64,000 nucleotides of DNA from the NCBI GenBank assembly GCA_038002745.1, contig JBBODD010000001.1, positions 992,001 to 1,056,000 of the forward strand, in the 5' to 3' direction. Shown piece by piece: positions 27,886 through 39,049 of the stretch. How positions within the stretch are numbered: position 1 is the first letter of the stretch; the number at the start of each line of letters is the position of its first letter. The DNA is from Bacillus sp. FSL H8-0547. GTDB taxonomy: Bacteria > Bacillota > Bacilli > Bacillales > Bacillaceae. A program made the position numbers and the translations under genes. Under the pieces are notes generated by a model. That model worked only from the letters and a program-made list of their open reading frames with translations, was not told the origin of the DNA and did no database searches.

Positions 27886-29616
27886 TTAAATCAATGCATG
27901 TACTATTTTCATCAGATCTGAAGATATTTCTTCAAGCTTTTGATCGCTTTCTGACAGGGTTTTTCCTTTTACACCGAAATAGAATTTCGCTTTAGGCTCT
28001 GTGCCTGATGGGCGGAGACAGAACCATGAGCCGTCTTCTAGGTAGTATTTCAGGACGTTTGAAGATGGGAGCGTGATTTCTTCTGTTTCGGCAGATGAAA
28101 TGTTCAACCGGGTTCCCGCTTTGTAATCTTCAACAACTGTTACCTTCAAGCCTGCAAGTGTTTCAGGCGGAGTGCTGCGGAAGGATGCAAGAATTCTCTG
28201 GATCTGCTCTGCTCCGTCTTTTCCCTTGAGGGTTAAAGACTCAAGGCCTTCGCGGTAGTAGCCGTACTGTTCAAAAAGATCAAGCAGGCCTTCGTACAGC
28301 GTTTTGCCCTGTTTTTTGTAGTAGGCAGCAACTTCTACCCCGAGGATGGCAGCCTGAACGGCATCTTTGTCGCGTGCAAAATCGCCGATCAGATAGCCGT
28401 AGCTCTCCTCGTATCCGAACTGGAATGAGTATTGACCTGTTCTTTCATATTCGTTGATTTTTTCTCCGATAAATTTAAATCCTGTAAGCGTGTCAATTGT
28501 ATCGAGACCGAATGACTCAGCAACGGCACGGCCGATTTCAGAGGTCACGATCGTCTTCAGCACCACGCCGTTTTCAGGAAGAGTGCCTTTTTCTTTTTTC
28601 TGGGAAAGCAGGTAGTGAAGCAGGATCGCGCCTGTCTGGTTTCCAGTCAGAACGACGTATTCGCCGTCGAGATTCTTAACGGCTAGGCCGAGGCGGTCTG
28701 CATCAGGATCCGTTGCTATTAATAGGTCAGCGTCGTTTTTCTGCCCATACTGAATCGCATATTCAAATGCTGCATGCTCTTCCGGGTTTGGCGATTTTAC
28801 TGTGCTGAAGTTTGGATCTGGCTGTTCCTGTTCGGCAACGACTGTTACATTCTCATAGCCCAGCGCTTTGAGTCCGCGGCGAACAGGCTTGTTTGCTGTT
28901 CCGTGAAGCGGAGTGAAAACGATTTTTAAGTCTGTTTCTTTTGACAGGTCAGGGTTTACCGAAATGGTCACGAGCTTATCTGTATAGGCAGCATCGATTT
29001 CTTCCCCGATCATTTTGATGAGGCCGGCTTCTTTCAGTTCAGCTTCATCCTTTACCTCGATGCTCAGTTCATCTTCAATTGAGTTGACCTTCGCAATGAC
29101 TTCATCTGCGGCAGCAGGCGGCAGCTGTCCGCCGTCTTCGCCGTATACTTTATAGCCGTTATATTCAGGAGGATTGTGGCTTGCTGTTACTACGATGCCG
29201 GAAAACGCATTCAAATAGCGGACAGCAAATGAAAGTTCAGGTGTCGGGCGCAGCTCTTCAAAAACATACGTTTGAATGCCGTGGCTTGCAAAAGTCTTTG
29301 CTGCCTCCATGGCAAACTCGGGTGATTTGTGGCGTGAATCGTAGGCAATCGCCACTCCGCGCTTTTTGGCTTCTTCACCGAAAGATTCGATATAAAGAGC
29401 AAGTCCTTCTGAAGCTTTGCGGACCGTATAGACATTCATGCGGTTTGTGCCTGGACCAATTTCTCCGCGCATTCCGCCCGTCCCAAACTCCAAGTTTTTA
29501 TAAAAGCAATCCTCGCGCGCCTTGTCGTCGCTCTCCAAACCGGATAAAAGCAGTCTTAATTCTGAATCTAAATCTGTTTTGCTGTTCCAGCGCTGATAGC
29601 TTTTTTCAAAACTCAT
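27886..29616 (-). CDS. pgcA: Alpha-phosphoglucomutase
   Basis: A 576-aa enzyme interconverting glucose 1- and 6-phosphate, needed for UDP-glucose, glycolipid and wall teichoic acid synthesis. The catalytic serine loop [11 protein letters not shown] is near residue 144, the Mg loop DPDADRLG near residue 307, the sugar loop GYEESYGY near residue 400, and the phosphate loop RPSGTEPK near residue 539. Length is normal for PgcA. Single gene with its own terminator between glpD and the repeat array, as in B. subtilis. The 230 bp upstream hold an AT-rich region but no promoter that can be fixed with confidence. Confidence 0.96.
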   Translation of the reverse strand: MSFEKSYQRWNSKTDLDSELRLLLSGLESDDKAREDCFYKNLEFGTGGMRGEIGPGTNRMNVYTVRKASEGLALYIESFGEEAKKRGVAIAYDSRHKSPEFAMEAAKTFASHGIQTYVFEELRPTPELSFAVRYLNAFSGIVVTASHNPPEYNGYKVYGEDGGQLPPAAADEVIAKVNSIEDELSIEVKDEAELKEAGLIKMIGEEIDAAYTDKLVTISVNPDLSKETDLKIVFTPLHGTANKPVRRGLKALGYENVTVVAEQEQPDPNFSTVKSPNPEEHAAFEYAIQYGQKNDADLLIATDPDADRLGLAVKNLDGEYVVLTGNQTGAILLHYLLSQKKEKGTLPENGVVLKTIVTSEIGRAVAESFGLDTIDTLTGFKFIGEKINEYERTGQYSFQFGYEESYGYLIGDFARDKDAVQAAILGVEVAAYYKKQGKTLYEGLLDLFEQYGYYREGLESLTLKGKDGAEQIQRILASFRSTPPETLAGLKVTVVEDYKAGTRLNISSAETEEITLPSSNVLKYYLEDGSWFCLRPSGTEPKAKFYFGVKGKTLSESDQKLEEISSDLMKIVHALI

Positions 29617-29810
29617 AACGTACCTCCAGTAATTTTATTTATATGTAACTCTTTCTTCATGTTTCAGACAAATCCTGCCTGATTTCGTATGTAAAAAATA
29701 GAAATACGTCGATTTCTCCGCTTATTTTAACACATCTTGAGCCTGTCTGACTTTTTATTTCTGTAAAAAAATTTCAATTTCAATATAGTTAAATTTAAGG
29801 AAAGCATAAA

Positions 29811-29838
29811 GAAAAACTGCAGCCGTATCGGGCTGCAG
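29811..29838 (-). terminator. Terminator after glpD
   Basis: Perfect CTGCAGCC/GGCTGCAG stem with a 6-nt loop and a T5CT3 tract on the minus strand. Confidence 0.93.
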
Positions 29839-29847
29839 CTTCAACTG

Positions 29848-31518
29848 TTAATTCGCTTTTCTTACTTCATCAGGTACGACTGCATCATGAATTTGCTTTT
29901 CAAGAATGCTTGTGTGAGTTTGTTTTTGCTCAGGAGTCCACTTCAGTTTATCAGCCATGTAAATAATGACCGCATCTTTGTATTGCTTCGCCCAGTTTAT
30001 GTCGAAATACACAGCACCTGTTCGTCTCACAAAGAAGTCTGAAGGAGTCGCCGTCATTTCCTCTGACATGCTGTAATCAATTTCAGCAAGGACGTAAACC
30101 GGGAGTCCGTATTGATCAGCCTCAGATTTTAATGCTTCCACTCTTTCGAAAAGCGCATCTGCATTTGATCCGTATCTTCTTGAAAGATGCTTTGCCTGCA
30201 TTTCAGTCAGGCCAAGGGACATTCCCTGCTGCGTTTTTGTTTTAACAAACGTTTCAAGGCTTCCAGAACCTCCAACGTGCCCTCCGGAGATAGGCATATT
30301 ACGCGTTTTGCACGGACCGAAATCTTTCATTCCTGCTGCTTTGAAATCCTTCACAATCATATCGATGATGTGCTCTGCCATTTTTCTGTAGCCTGTCAGC
30401 TTGCCGCCGGCGATCGTCATGAGACCTGTTTCAGACGTCCAGATTTCATCTTTTCTGGAGATCTCAGACGGATCTTTTCCATCTTCATGGATAAGAGGAC
30501 GGATACCGGCCCAGCTTGATTCGGCATCTTCTGCTTTAATATTCAGATCAGGGAACATGTAGTTGATTGACTCAATAACATAGTCCCTGTCCTTCACTGT
30601 CATGCGCGGGTTTTTAGGATCTTCTTTGTAAACAGTATCTGTAGTGCCGACATACGTTTTGCCGTCACGCGGGATGGCAAAAACCATGCGCTTATCCGGC
30701 GTATCAAAATAGATGGCCTGCTTAAGCGGGAACTTGCTCTGGTCAAACACGAGATGAATTCCTTTTGTCATCTGCAGGGATTTGCCTGTTTTTGATTTGT
30801 CCATCTCTCTCAATGTATCAACCCACGGACCTGCAGCATTGATGACTCTTTTTGCGTAGACATCATATTGTTTCCCTGAAATCGTATCAACTAAATGAAC
30901 GCCTACTACTTTTCCTTTTTCGTAAATGAAGCCTTCCACTTTTGCATAGTTGACGGCATCTGCGCCAAATCGCGCCGCTTCTTTGATCACTTCAATCGTC
31001 AGTCTAGCGTCATCTGTGCGGTATTCAACGTAGTACCCTCCGCCTTTAAGCCCCTCTTTTTTAACTAATGGCTCTTTAGCAAGAGTATCTTTCGCACTCA
31101 GCATTTTTCTTCTTTCGCCGCGTTTGACGGCTGCAAGGAAATCGTACACGCGCAACCCGATGGAGGTTGAGAACGGTCCGAATGTTCCACCTTTGTGCAT
31201 CGGAAGAAGCATCCACTCAGGCGTTGTGACATGCGGTCCATTTTCGTATACGATGGCTCTTTCTTTTCCCACATCAGCAACCATTTTCACTTCAAACTGC
31301 TTTAAGTAGCGCAGTCCTCCATGCACGAGCTTAGTTGATCTGCTTGATGTTCCTGCTGCAAAGTCCTGCATTTCTGCAAGGGCAATTTTCATTCCTCTGG
31401 AAGCCGCGTCGAGCGCAATTCCTGAACCTGTTATACCGCCGCCGATTACAAATACATCATATGTTTCCTGTGTCATTTTATTTAAAAGATCGTGTCGTTT
31501 ATCGCTTGAAAAAGTCAT
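29848..31518 (-). CDS. glpD: Aerobic glycerol-3-phosphate dehydrogenase
   Basis: A 556-aa membrane-associated FAD enzyme that oxidises glycerol 3-phosphate to dihydroxyacetone phosphate and feeds electrons to menaquinone. The FAD Rossmann motif VIGGGITGSGIALDAASRG is near residue 25, followed by SSRSTKLVHGGLRYL near residue 58. It has its own promoter and a GlpP-controlled leader terminator, so expression needs GlpP plus glycerol 3-phosphate. Gene order glpP-glpF-glpK-glpD is the Bacillus standard. Confidence 0.97.
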   Translation of the reverse strand: MTFSSDKRHDLLNKMTQETYDVFVIGGGITGSGIALDAASRGMKIALAEMQDFAAGTSSRSTKLVHGGLRYLKQFEVKMVADVGKERAIVYENGPHVTTPEWMLLPMHKGGTFGPFSTSIGLRVYDFLAAVKRGERRKMLSAKDTLAKEPLVKKEGLKGGGYYVEYRTDDARLTIEVIKEAARFGADAVNYAKVEGFIYEKGKVVGVHLVDTISGKQYDVYAKRVINAAGPWVDTLREMDKSKTGKSLQMTKGIHLVFDQSKFPLKQAIYFDTPDKRMVFAIPRDGKTYVGTTDTVYKEDPKNPRMTVKDRDYVIESINYMFPDLNIKAEDAESSWAGIRPLIHEDGKDPSEISRKDEIWTSETGLMTIAGGKLTGYRKMAEHIIDMIVKDFKAAGMKDFGPCKTRNMPISGGHVGGSGSLETFVKTKTQQGMSLGLTEMQAKHLSRRYGSNADALFERVEALKSEADQYGLPVYVLAEIDYSMSEEMTATPSDFFVRRTGAVYFDINWAKQYKDAVIIYMADKLKWTPEQKQTHTSILEKQIHDAVVPDEVRKAN

Positions 31519-31550
31519 AGTTAGTACCTCCTATTATTTTCCAGAAGGGG

Positions 31551-31623
31551 ATAAAAAAGAGACCACAACAAGCTGGTGCAGCATGACATGCATGCGCCAG
31601 TGTTGTGGCCTCTCCAAATCTCC
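31551..31623 (-). promoter_or_regulatory. glpD leader: GlpP antiterminator target and terminator
   Basis: Between glpK and glpD the minus strand has GGAGATTTGGAGAGGCCACA followed by a long hairpin with 12-bp arms (GAGGCCACAACA pairing with TGTTGTGGTCTC) and a T tract. The same GGAGA-N3-GGAGA-(N)-CCACA motif occurs in the glpF leader. A -10 box TATACT lies about 30 bp upstream, inside the 3' end of glpK. This is the expected GlpP antitermination site. Confidence 0.85.
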
Positions 31624-31665
31624 AACCGTTCTATTAACTTGATATTAGTATATCACAGCTTCTAT

Positions 31666-33171
<1,506 letters not shown>

Positions 33172-33180
33172 TCAAAAGTT

Positions 33181-33996
33181 TTAATAAACGGCTGAACGCT
33201 GCGCGGATTGTTTTTTCGTCATCGCATAAACAACGCAAAGCATGAAAACTAAAGCTGCCGCTACATACCAGAATGCAGTACTCATAGTACCCTTAAAAAC
33301 GTAATTGTAAAAGACTGCGGCAAATGAACCTCCTGCAAGCGGCGCAACAACCGGTATCCATGCATATTTCCAGTTCGAACTCCCTTTTCCTGCTATCGGA
33401 AGAACAAAATGTGCAAGTCTTGGTCCAAGGTCACGCGCCGGATTGATGGCATAGCCTGTTGTGCCTCCAAGCGATAGCCCGATGGCAACAACCAAAAATC
33501 CAACAATCAGCGGATTTAAGCCTTCTGTAAAAGTATTCGCTCCGATGGCAAGCAATGTAAGGACAAAAATAAATGTTCCAAGCGCTTCACTGATAAAGTT
33601 CGCAAAATAATTCGGAATTGCAGGGCTTGTTGAAAAAACACTGAGCTTCGCACCTGGATCTTCTGTTTCCTTCCAGTGCGGCAAGTATTGCAAGTAGACA
33701 AGCACTGCCCCAAGGAATGCTCCAAGCAACTGTGCAACGATGTATGATGGCACCTGGCTCCATTCAAATGATCCTGAAAAGGCAAGTGCAAATGTCACTG
33801 CCGGATTTAAATGCGCGCCGCTTATTTCGCCAACGGCATATACGGCCATTGCTACACCAAATCCCCAGCCCATCGTGATGACGATCCAGCCTGACTGGTG
33901 GGCGAATGATTTTTTAAGACTGACCCCGGCGCAGACACCGCCTCCAAATACAATTAAGATCATTGTACCGATAACTTCTCCCCAAAAAGCAGTCAT
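33181..33996 (-). CDS. glpF: Glycerol uptake facilitator
   Basis: A 271-aa aquaglyceroporin with six membrane segments and two half-helices carrying the NPA boxes: GAHLNPAVTFAL near residue 62 and AINPARDLGPR near residue 189. The DLGPR variant after the second NPA is the glycerol-facilitator form. First gene of glpFK, preceded by the GlpP leader and a promoter with a cre site. Confidence 0.96.
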   Translation of the reverse strand: MTAFWGEVIGTMILIVFGGGVCAGVSLKKSFAHQSGWIVITMGWGFGVAMAVYAVGEISGAHLNPAVTFALAFSGSFEWSQVPSYIVAQLLGAFLGAVLVYLQYLPHWKETEDPGAKLSVFSTSPAIPNYFANFISEALGTFIFVLTLLAIGANTFTEGLNPLIVGFLVVAIGLSLGGTTGYAINPARDLGPRLAHFVLPIAGKGSSNWKYAWIPVVAPLAGGSFAAVFYNYVFKGTMSTAFWYVAAALVFMLCVVYAMTKKQSAQRSAVY

Positions 33997-34032
33997 TTAT
34001 AATTCCTCCAATTCTTTAAATGCGGCGGGAAA

Positions 34033-34097
34033 GAAAAAAATCCACAGCAAATACCTCTACAATAATGTAAAGTACTGCTGTGGATCTCCGTTTCTCC
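34033..34097 (-). promoter_or_regulatory. glpF leader: GlpP antiterminator target and terminator
   Basis: The minus strand has GGAGAAACGGAGATCCACA followed by a terminator with ATCCACAGCA/TGCTGTGGAT arms and seven T residues. The motif matches the glpD leader. GlpP with glycerol 3-phosphate would prevent this early stop. Confidence 0.88.
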
Positions 34098-34120
34098 GTC
34101 ACATTTATTAACTTGCCCTT

Positions 34121-34149
34121 ATGGTACATGCTAATGAAAGCGGTGTCAA
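34121..34149 (-). promoter_or_regulatory. glpFK promoter with overlapping cre site
   Basis: TTGACA (34144-34149), 17-bp spacer, TACCAT (34121-34126) on the minus strand. The plus-strand TGAAAGCGGTGTCA at 34135-34148 matches the CcpA consensus TGWAANCGNTNWCA at every position and covers the -35 box, so CcpA should repress glpFK in glucose. Confidence 0.88.
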
Positions 34150-34156
34150 CAGAAAT

Positions 34157-34720
34157 TTATGATAGCTTTTGATAATTTTTCCATAAATCCATTTCCGATG
34201 AAGTCACTGCCGTGGCCCCTGCCTGCAACGCCTGATGGACCTCTTCTGACGTTTTCACAAAGCCTCCTGCAAAAATCGGAATGCCTGTTTTCTCCTTAAT
34301 CTCTGCGATCAATCCCGGCACAAGGCCCGGAAGAACCTCAATATAGTCCGGCTTTGTCCTAGCAATCAGCTCCAGGCTTTTTTCAAGTGCACTCGAATCG
34401 AGCAAAAACAGCCGCTGAATCGCATATATCCCGCGCTGCTTGGCTTTGGCGATCACATTGGACCTTGTCGAAATCAACCCGGCAGGCTTAACCTCCTGGC
34501 AGATAAACTCCGCAGCATACTCATCATGCTTCAGCCCCTGGATCAAATCTATGTGAATCAGCATTTTCTTGTTCGAAGAATTGGCAAGACGGACAATATT
34601 CCGCACCTGTCCAAGGTGTGTATCAAGAAGCACCCCATATGTATAAGGACTGTCGAGAAACCGTTCAAACTGCTTCATATTGCGGATCGCAGGCAGAATC
34701 TGCTGGCCTTCAAAACTCAT
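34157..34720 (-). CDS. glpP: Glycerol uptake operon antiterminator
   Basis: A 187-aa RNA-binding antiterminator that responds to glycerol 3-phosphate. It has the GlpP family beta/alpha-barrel pattern: [15 protein letters not shown] at the start, [10 protein letters not shown] near residue 35, IHIDLIQGL near residue 56 and [13 protein letters not shown] near residue 154. The frame opens further upstream, but the ATG at 34720 has AAAGGAGG 7 bp before it. It sits directly ahead of the glpFK promoter. Confidence 0.95.
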   Translation of the reverse strand: MSFEGQQILPAIRNMKQFERFLDSPYTYGVLLDTHLGQVRNIVRLANSSNKKMLIHIDLIQGLKHDEYAAEFICQEVKPAGLISTRSNVIAKAKQRGIYAIQRLFLLDSSALEKSLELIARTKPDYIEVLPGLVPGLIAEIKEKTGIPIFAGGFVKTSEEVHQALQAGATAVTSSEMDLWKNYQKLS

Positions 34721-34845
34721 GAATCGTCCTCCTTTCATTTTTTGGTTTTTTTTATGAATAATGGCATACAAGGAATGTACTATATACGGGGTGACAACTC
34801 AAGGGGGGTTGAGTGAAACACAATCTCATTTCACTTTTGAATGGT

Positions 34846-35115
34846 AAGTGTTCTAAAGACCCGATTAGAACACTTTGTCTCAGCTTTGACATCTGGTAAT
34901 TGCTCTTAAGATCCGATTAGAACACTTTGTCTCAGCTTTTACATCTGGAAAGTGTTCTTAAGACCCGATTAGAACACTTTGTCCATGCTCCGGCATCTGG
35001 AAAGTGTTCTTAAGTTCCAATTAGAACACTTTGTCCATGCTCCGGCATCTGGAAAGTGTTCTTAAAATCCGATTAGAACACTTTGTCTCAGCTTTGACAT
35101 CTGGAAAGTGTTCTA
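34846..35115. repeat. 52-bp tandem array 3 (5 units)
   Basis: Five units with the ATTAGAACAC landmark at 34864, 34916, 34968, 35020 and 35072, exactly 52 bp apart. Arms AAGTGTTCT and AGAACACTT have centres 21 bp apart; linkers read TTGTCTCAGCTTTGACATCT or TTGTCCATGCTCCGGCATCT. Lies between glpP and yhcX. Confidence 0.96.
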
Positions 35116-35127
35116 ACAGCCTTCCAT

Positions 35128-35157
35128 AAAAAAAGAGACAAAGAAAATCTCTGTCTC
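35128..35157 (-). terminator. Terminator after yhcX
   Basis: GAGACA/TGTCTC hairpin followed by seven T residues on the minus strand. Confidence 0.85.
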
Positions 35158-35170
35158 CATTAGTTCCAAA

Positions 35171-36715
35171 TCAGTTTTTCTTATAACGGATTCCGTACAC
35201 GTCATGTCTGCGGTCTTTAAGCTGTCTGACTGTACCGGACTGGCGCTGTCTGCGGAGGATCTCGAGGTCAACATCTCCAATGACGACCATCTCAATATTA
35301 GGGTTGCACTCCCCAACGATTCCGTCTCTTGCAAACTCAAAGTCAGACGGTGCGAAAATCGCTGACTGCGCATACTGGATATCCATATTTTCCGTCTGCG
35401 GCAGGTTTCCTACTGTTCCGGAAATCACCGTGTAAATCTGGTTTTCTACCGCGCGTGCCTGTGAGCAGTAGCGGACCCGGAGATAACCCTGACGATCTTC
35501 TGTACAGAAAGGCGTAAAGATAATTTTTGCTCCTTTGTCTGCAGCAATCCGCGCAAGCTCAGGAAACTCGATATCATAGCAGATTTGAATGGCAATTTTT
35601 CCGCAGTCGGTATCGAATACTTTAATGTCGTCGCCCCTGCTGATGCCCCACCATTTGCGCTCATTCGGCGTAATGTGGATTTTGTATTGTTTTTCAATGG
35701 TGCCGTCTCTTCTGAAAAGATAGGCCACGTTGAAAATTTTCCCGTTGTCTTCTTCAACGAAATGGGATCCGCCGATAATATTCACGTTATACTTTACAGC
35801 AAGCTCTGTAAACAGGCTGATGTATTCCTCTGTATATTCCGTTACTCTTCGGATGGCCCTGCTCGGTGATTTTTCATCCAGGAACGACATCAGCTGGGTT
35901 GTAAGCAGCTCAGGGAATACCGCAAAATCTGCGGAAGCATCTGATGCAACGTCTGTGTAATACTCAACCTGTGTCGCAAATTCTTCAAACGAATTGATTT
36001 GCTTCATCTGATACTGCACAACGCAGATGCGAACCGGAAAAGCCGTTTTGTAATAGCGCTTTGAAGTTGGCAAATAGTCAACGTTGTTCCACTCCATCAG
36101 CGTGGCGTATTTGCCTGAAGCCCTGTCATCAGGCAGATAGTTCGGGTTGATCCTCATCAGCGTAAATCCATTCAGCAGCTGAAAAGAAAGAACAGGATCA
36201 TAAATTTTATGCTGTTTCACTTCCTGCACATACTGCCTTGGCGAAAGCTCTTTTTCATATTTATGATAGTTCGGGATTCTTCCACCGATAATAATGCTCT
36301 TCAGGTTCAGTCTTCTCGCAAGATCTTTTCTAGCCTCATAAAGTCTGTGGCCTATTTTCATCCGGCGGTAATCCGGATGCACCATGACCTCGATGCCGTA
36401 CATATTGTATCCGTCCGGATTGTGGTTGGTGATGTAGCCGTTGTCTGTAATATCATCCCATGTGTGTCTGTCGTCATATTCATCAAAGTTGATGATCAGA
36501 CTTGAACAGGATCCGATGATTTTGCCTTCAAATTCAGCACAGAACTGCCCTTCGGGAAAATGTTCAAGATGGCTTTCAAGATGCTCTCTTTCCCATGGAA
36601 CCATCCCCGGGAAACAAAGCGCCTGCATCGCCAGAATTTCATCTATGTCTTTGTCTTCAATATTTCTGATAATCATCTTTTTCTCAAATTTCGATAAGTC
36701 AATTGTATCTGTCAC
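35171..36715 (-). CDS. yhcX: GNAT acetyltransferase-nitrilase fusion protein (YhcX)
   Basis: A 514-aa two-domain protein. Residues about 10-200 are a GNAT acetyltransferase (acetyl-CoA loop near VMVHPDYRRMKIGHRL), and about 215-500 a carbon-nitrogen hydrolase: Glu in FAVFPELLTTQL, Lys in KIHITPNERKWWG, and the Cys nucleophile in IQICYDIEFPE near residue 375. The substrate is not known for YhcX. The frame opens at 36745; the GTG at 36715 with AAAGGAG 8 bp upstream gives the length usual for YhcX. Next to yhcW as in B. subtilis. Confidence 0.88.
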   Translation of the reverse strand: MTDTIDLSKFEKKMIIRNIEDKDIDEILAMQALCFPGMVPWEREHLESHLEHFPEGQFCAEFEGKIIGSCSSLIINFDEYDDRHTWDDITDNGYITNHNPDGYNMYGIEVMVHPDYRRMKIGHRLYEARKDLARRLNLKSIIIGGRIPNYHKYEKELSPRQYVQEVKQHKIYDPVLSFQLLNGFTLMRINPNYLPDDRASGKYATLMEWNNVDYLPTSKRYYKTAFPVRICVVQYQMKQINSFEEFATQVEYYTDVASDASADFAVFPELLTTQLMSFLDEKSPSRAIRRVTEYTEEYISLFTELAVKYNVNIIGGSHFVEEDNGKIFNVAYLFRRDGTIEKQYKIHITPNERKWWGISRGDDIKVFDTDCGKIAIQICYDIEFPELARIAADKGAKIIFTPFCTEDRQGYLRVRYCSQARAVENQIYTVISGTVGNLPQTENMDIQYAQSAIFAPSDFEFARDGIVGECNPNIEMVVIGDVDLEILRRQRQSGTVRQLKDRRHDVYGIRYKKN

Positions 36716-36777
36716 AAAAATCGCTCCTTTATTTCTTACCAGCAATTTATTCCCGCTAGAGACCGGTTTAAAACATG

Positions 36778-37440
36778 TTAACGATTTGATTCAATTTTTC
36801 TGATCACTTCTGCAAGCTCCATCTCTGCCATCGATTCCAGCCTGTGGTCGATCTCCCCAAATTCCATATGGGCCGTCACGCTGTTTGGAACAATGGTGCA
36901 GAACATTCCTGCACGTTTTGCTGCAAGTGCCCCGTTTGCTGAGTCTTCAAAAGCCAGGCATTCTTCAGGCTTCAGGCCAAGGCATTCTGCCGCTTTTATG
37001 TAAAGGGCCGGGTCAGGCTTTACTTTTTCCACATCATCAGAGGTGCGGATGCACTCAAAATAATCAAATAAGTTCAGAGACTTAAGATAGCCGGAAACCC
37101 ACTGATAACTGGAACTTGAAGCTAAACCGATTTTCAGTCCAAGGTCCTGTGCAGCAAGCAAGTAGGCTTCAACACCGGGCCGCGGACCTTCCGCTTCCAT
37201 TCTCTTGGCGAATTTTTCTTTCCGCAGGCTGATCAGGTCTTCATGCACCACCGTTTTCCCAATCTGCTCCTCCAAATACTTATAAGGGTTAAAATCTGAG
37301 GATGTTCCAATGACTTTTCCCCACACCTGCATCGGAAGCTCGCTCCCATGCTCCTGAAAAATTTCCTGGAGCACTTCATACTCGTGCGTTTCTGTATCCA
37401 ATATCAGTCCGTCAAAATCGAAAACGATTGCTTTGATCAT
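36778..37440 (-). CDS. yhcW: HAD-family hydrolase YhcW
   Basis: A 220-aa phosphatase or phosphomutase of the HAD superfamily, beta-phosphoglucomutase-like. Motif I is FDFDGLILDTET (nucleophile Asp8, acid/base Asp10), motif II LASSSS near residue 107, motif III lysine in KVKPDP near residue 139, motif IV AFEDSANG near residue 162. Length and neighbour (yhcX) match B. subtilis. Substrate unknown; probably a sugar phosphate. Confidence 0.88.
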   Translation of the reverse strand: MIKAIVFDFDGLILDTETHEYEVLQEIFQEHGSELPMQVWGKVIGTSSDFNPYKYLEEQIGKTVVHEDLISLRKEKFAKRMEAEGPRPGVEAYLLAAQDLGLKIGLASSSSYQWVSGYLKSLNLFDYFECIRTSDDVEKVKPDPALYIKAAECLGLKPEECLAFEDSANGALAAKRAGMFCTIVPNSVTAHMEFGEIDHRLESMAEMELAEVIRKIESNR

Positions 37441-37547
37441 TGTGTGCCCCTCCTATCGAGTAGTATGTTCATTATATAACGGATTTTAAAAAGAAAGAAA
37501 ATGGGGAGTGTTTGAGGAGTATTGCATTTCTATCTGAAAAGTGTTGT

Positions 37548-37958
37548 GCTTATGACCTTTCGTACAGGGGCCTTCATGCTGAACGGTCATATCTTGAGCG
37601 CTTATGACCCTTCGTACGGGTTTGTTCGCTCTGAAAGGTCATATCGTGTGCGCTTATGACCTTTCGTACGGATATCTTCATGCTGAAAGGTCATATCTTA
37701 GGCGCTTATGACCCTTCACACGGGTTCCTTCGTTCTGAAAGGTCATATCATGGGCGCTTATGACCTTTCGTACGGATTTCTTCATGCTGTAAGGTCATAT
37801 CACGGGCGCTTACGACCTTTCGTACGGATTTTTCATGCTGAAAGGTCATATCATGGGCGCTTATGACCTTTCAAACTGGCTCCTTCATTCTAAAAGGTCA
37901 TATCATAGGCATTTATGACCTTTCATAAAACTTCTTTCCTGTTGATAGGTTATATCCC
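37548..37958. repeat. 52-bp tandem array 4 (8 units)
   Basis: Eight units beginning at 37548, 37600, 37652, 37704, 37756, 37808, 37859 and 37911 (one 51-bp step where a T is missing). Arms TATGACCTTT and AAAGGTCATA have centres about 31 bp apart. Located between the divergent yhcW and bdbC-like genes; the last unit is degenerate. Confidence 0.96.
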
Positions 37959-38034
37959 GAGTTAAAAGGACCCAATCCAAGAGTTCCTTCAACTCCTGAA
38001 ACCCCACTCCCGCCCTCTCCCAAGGCGCTTTCAT

Positions 38035-38063
38035 TTTACAAGAACGGGCCCGGCAACTATAAT
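38035..38063 (+). promoter_or_regulatory. Promoter of the thiol oxidoreductase pair
   Basis: TTTACA (38035-38040), 17-bp spacer, perfect TATAAT (38058-38063), about 35 bp before the first gene. Confidence 0.8.
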
Positions 38064-38098
38064 ATGTCGTGTAACCTTAATGATGGAGAGGCGATAGT

Positions 38099-38536
38099 GT
38101 GTCTGAACGAGAGAAAAAGTACATAGAAAATGCTTTGTTTACCGCCTGGGGAGCGTCCTTTATTTCGATGCTCGGCAGCTTATATTTTTCGGAGGTTCTC
38201 GATTTTGTTCCGTGCAATCTCTGCTGGTATCAGCGGATCCTCATGTATCCACTGGTTGTAATCCTTGGTATTGCCGTCATTAAAAAAGATTATCAGATTG
38301 CCTTTTACACGATGATTTTATCAGGCATAGGCGGAGCAATCTCCATTTACCACTACGCCGTCCAGAAAATTGATTTTGTCGGTGAGAACTCAGCCGCATG
38401 CGGAATCGTCCCATGCACGGGCGAGTACATTAACTGGCTTGGATTCATTACGATCCCGTTTCTCGCATTAATCGGATTTTCAATTATTTTTGCAGCAAGC
38501 TTTACAATACACAGAAAATGGAAAGCAGGTCGATAA
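38099..38536 (+). CDS. bdbC: DsbB/BdbC-type thiol-disulfide oxidoreductase
   Basis: A 145-aa four-helix membrane protein that passes electrons from an extracytoplasmic thiol oxidase to quinone. Two cysteine pairs are seen: CNLC near residue 40 (with the following WYQR) and Cys-Gly-Ile-Val-Pro-Cys near residue 101. The GTG at 38099 has AGAGG 7 bp upstream. It is followed 1 bp later by a thioredoxin-like partner gene, so the two form an oxidative folding pair. Confidence 0.85.
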   Translation: MSEREKKYIENALFTAWGASFISMLGSLYFSEVLDFVPCNLCWYQRILMYPLVVILGIAVIKKDYQIAFYTMILSGIGGAISIYHYAVQKIDFVGENSAACGIVPCTGEYINWLGFITIPFLALIGFSIIFAASFTIHRKWKAGR

Positions 38537-38537
38537 T

Positions 38538-39002
38538 ATGAAAAAGATCTTGATATTTGCAGGGATTTTCTTAGTCATTTTCGGAGGCTTGGCCTTTGTA
38601 ACAACCTATCAGCAGTCGGAAAAATCAGAAGGCAATCCTTACGGCAAGGATGAGCTGAACTCCGCAACGGTTGATCAGCTTGACGATCCTAACTATCAAA
38701 ACATCATTCTTCCTGAAGAAGTAGATGAAAAAATGGACAAAAAAGAAGATTTCATCGTTTATTATTTCAGCCCGACCTGCTCACACTGCAAGCGGACAAC
38801 TCCTGAACTTATGCCTGCAGCTGAAGAAGCAGGTGTTGAAATCGGACAGTTCAACCTTCTCGAGTTTGAAGACGGCTGGCAAAAATACGGCATTGAATCA
38901 ACGCCTACGCTAGTTAAATACGAAAACGGAAAAGAAGTTGACCGTGTAGTCGGATATAATGACGGGGCTTTCTTTAAAGACCTGTTCAGCGAATGGAAAT
39001 AA
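38538..39002 (+). CDS. Membrane-anchored thioredoxin-like protein (CSHC active site)
   Basis: A 154-aa protein with an N-terminal membrane anchor (residues 4-22) and an extracytoplasmic thioredoxin fold with active site Cys81-Ser-His-Cys84 and cis-Pro in ESTPTLVKY near residue 127. CxHC with acidic surroundings suggests an oxidase or reductase working with the preceding BdbC-like protein, in the role of BdbA or BdbD. Operon pair ended by a bidirectional terminator. Confidence 0.85.
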   Translation: MKKILIFAGIFLVIFGGLAFVTTYQQSEKSEGNPYGKDELNSATVDQLDDPNYQNIILPEEVDEKMDKKEDFIVYYFSPTCSHCKRTTPELMPAAEEAGVEIGQFNLLEFEDGWQKYGIESTPTLVKYENGKEVDRVVGYNDGAFFKDLFSEWK

Positions 39003-39013
39003 ACGACCAACGC

Positions 39014-39043
39014 AAAAAGGGGACACATCCGTGTCCCTTTTTT
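39014..39043. terminator. Bidirectional terminator
   Basis: GGGACAC/GTGTCCC hairpin with A and T runs on both sides, serving the thioredoxin-like gene (plus) and yhcU (minus). Confidence 0.88.
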
Positions 39044-39049
39044 CATTCC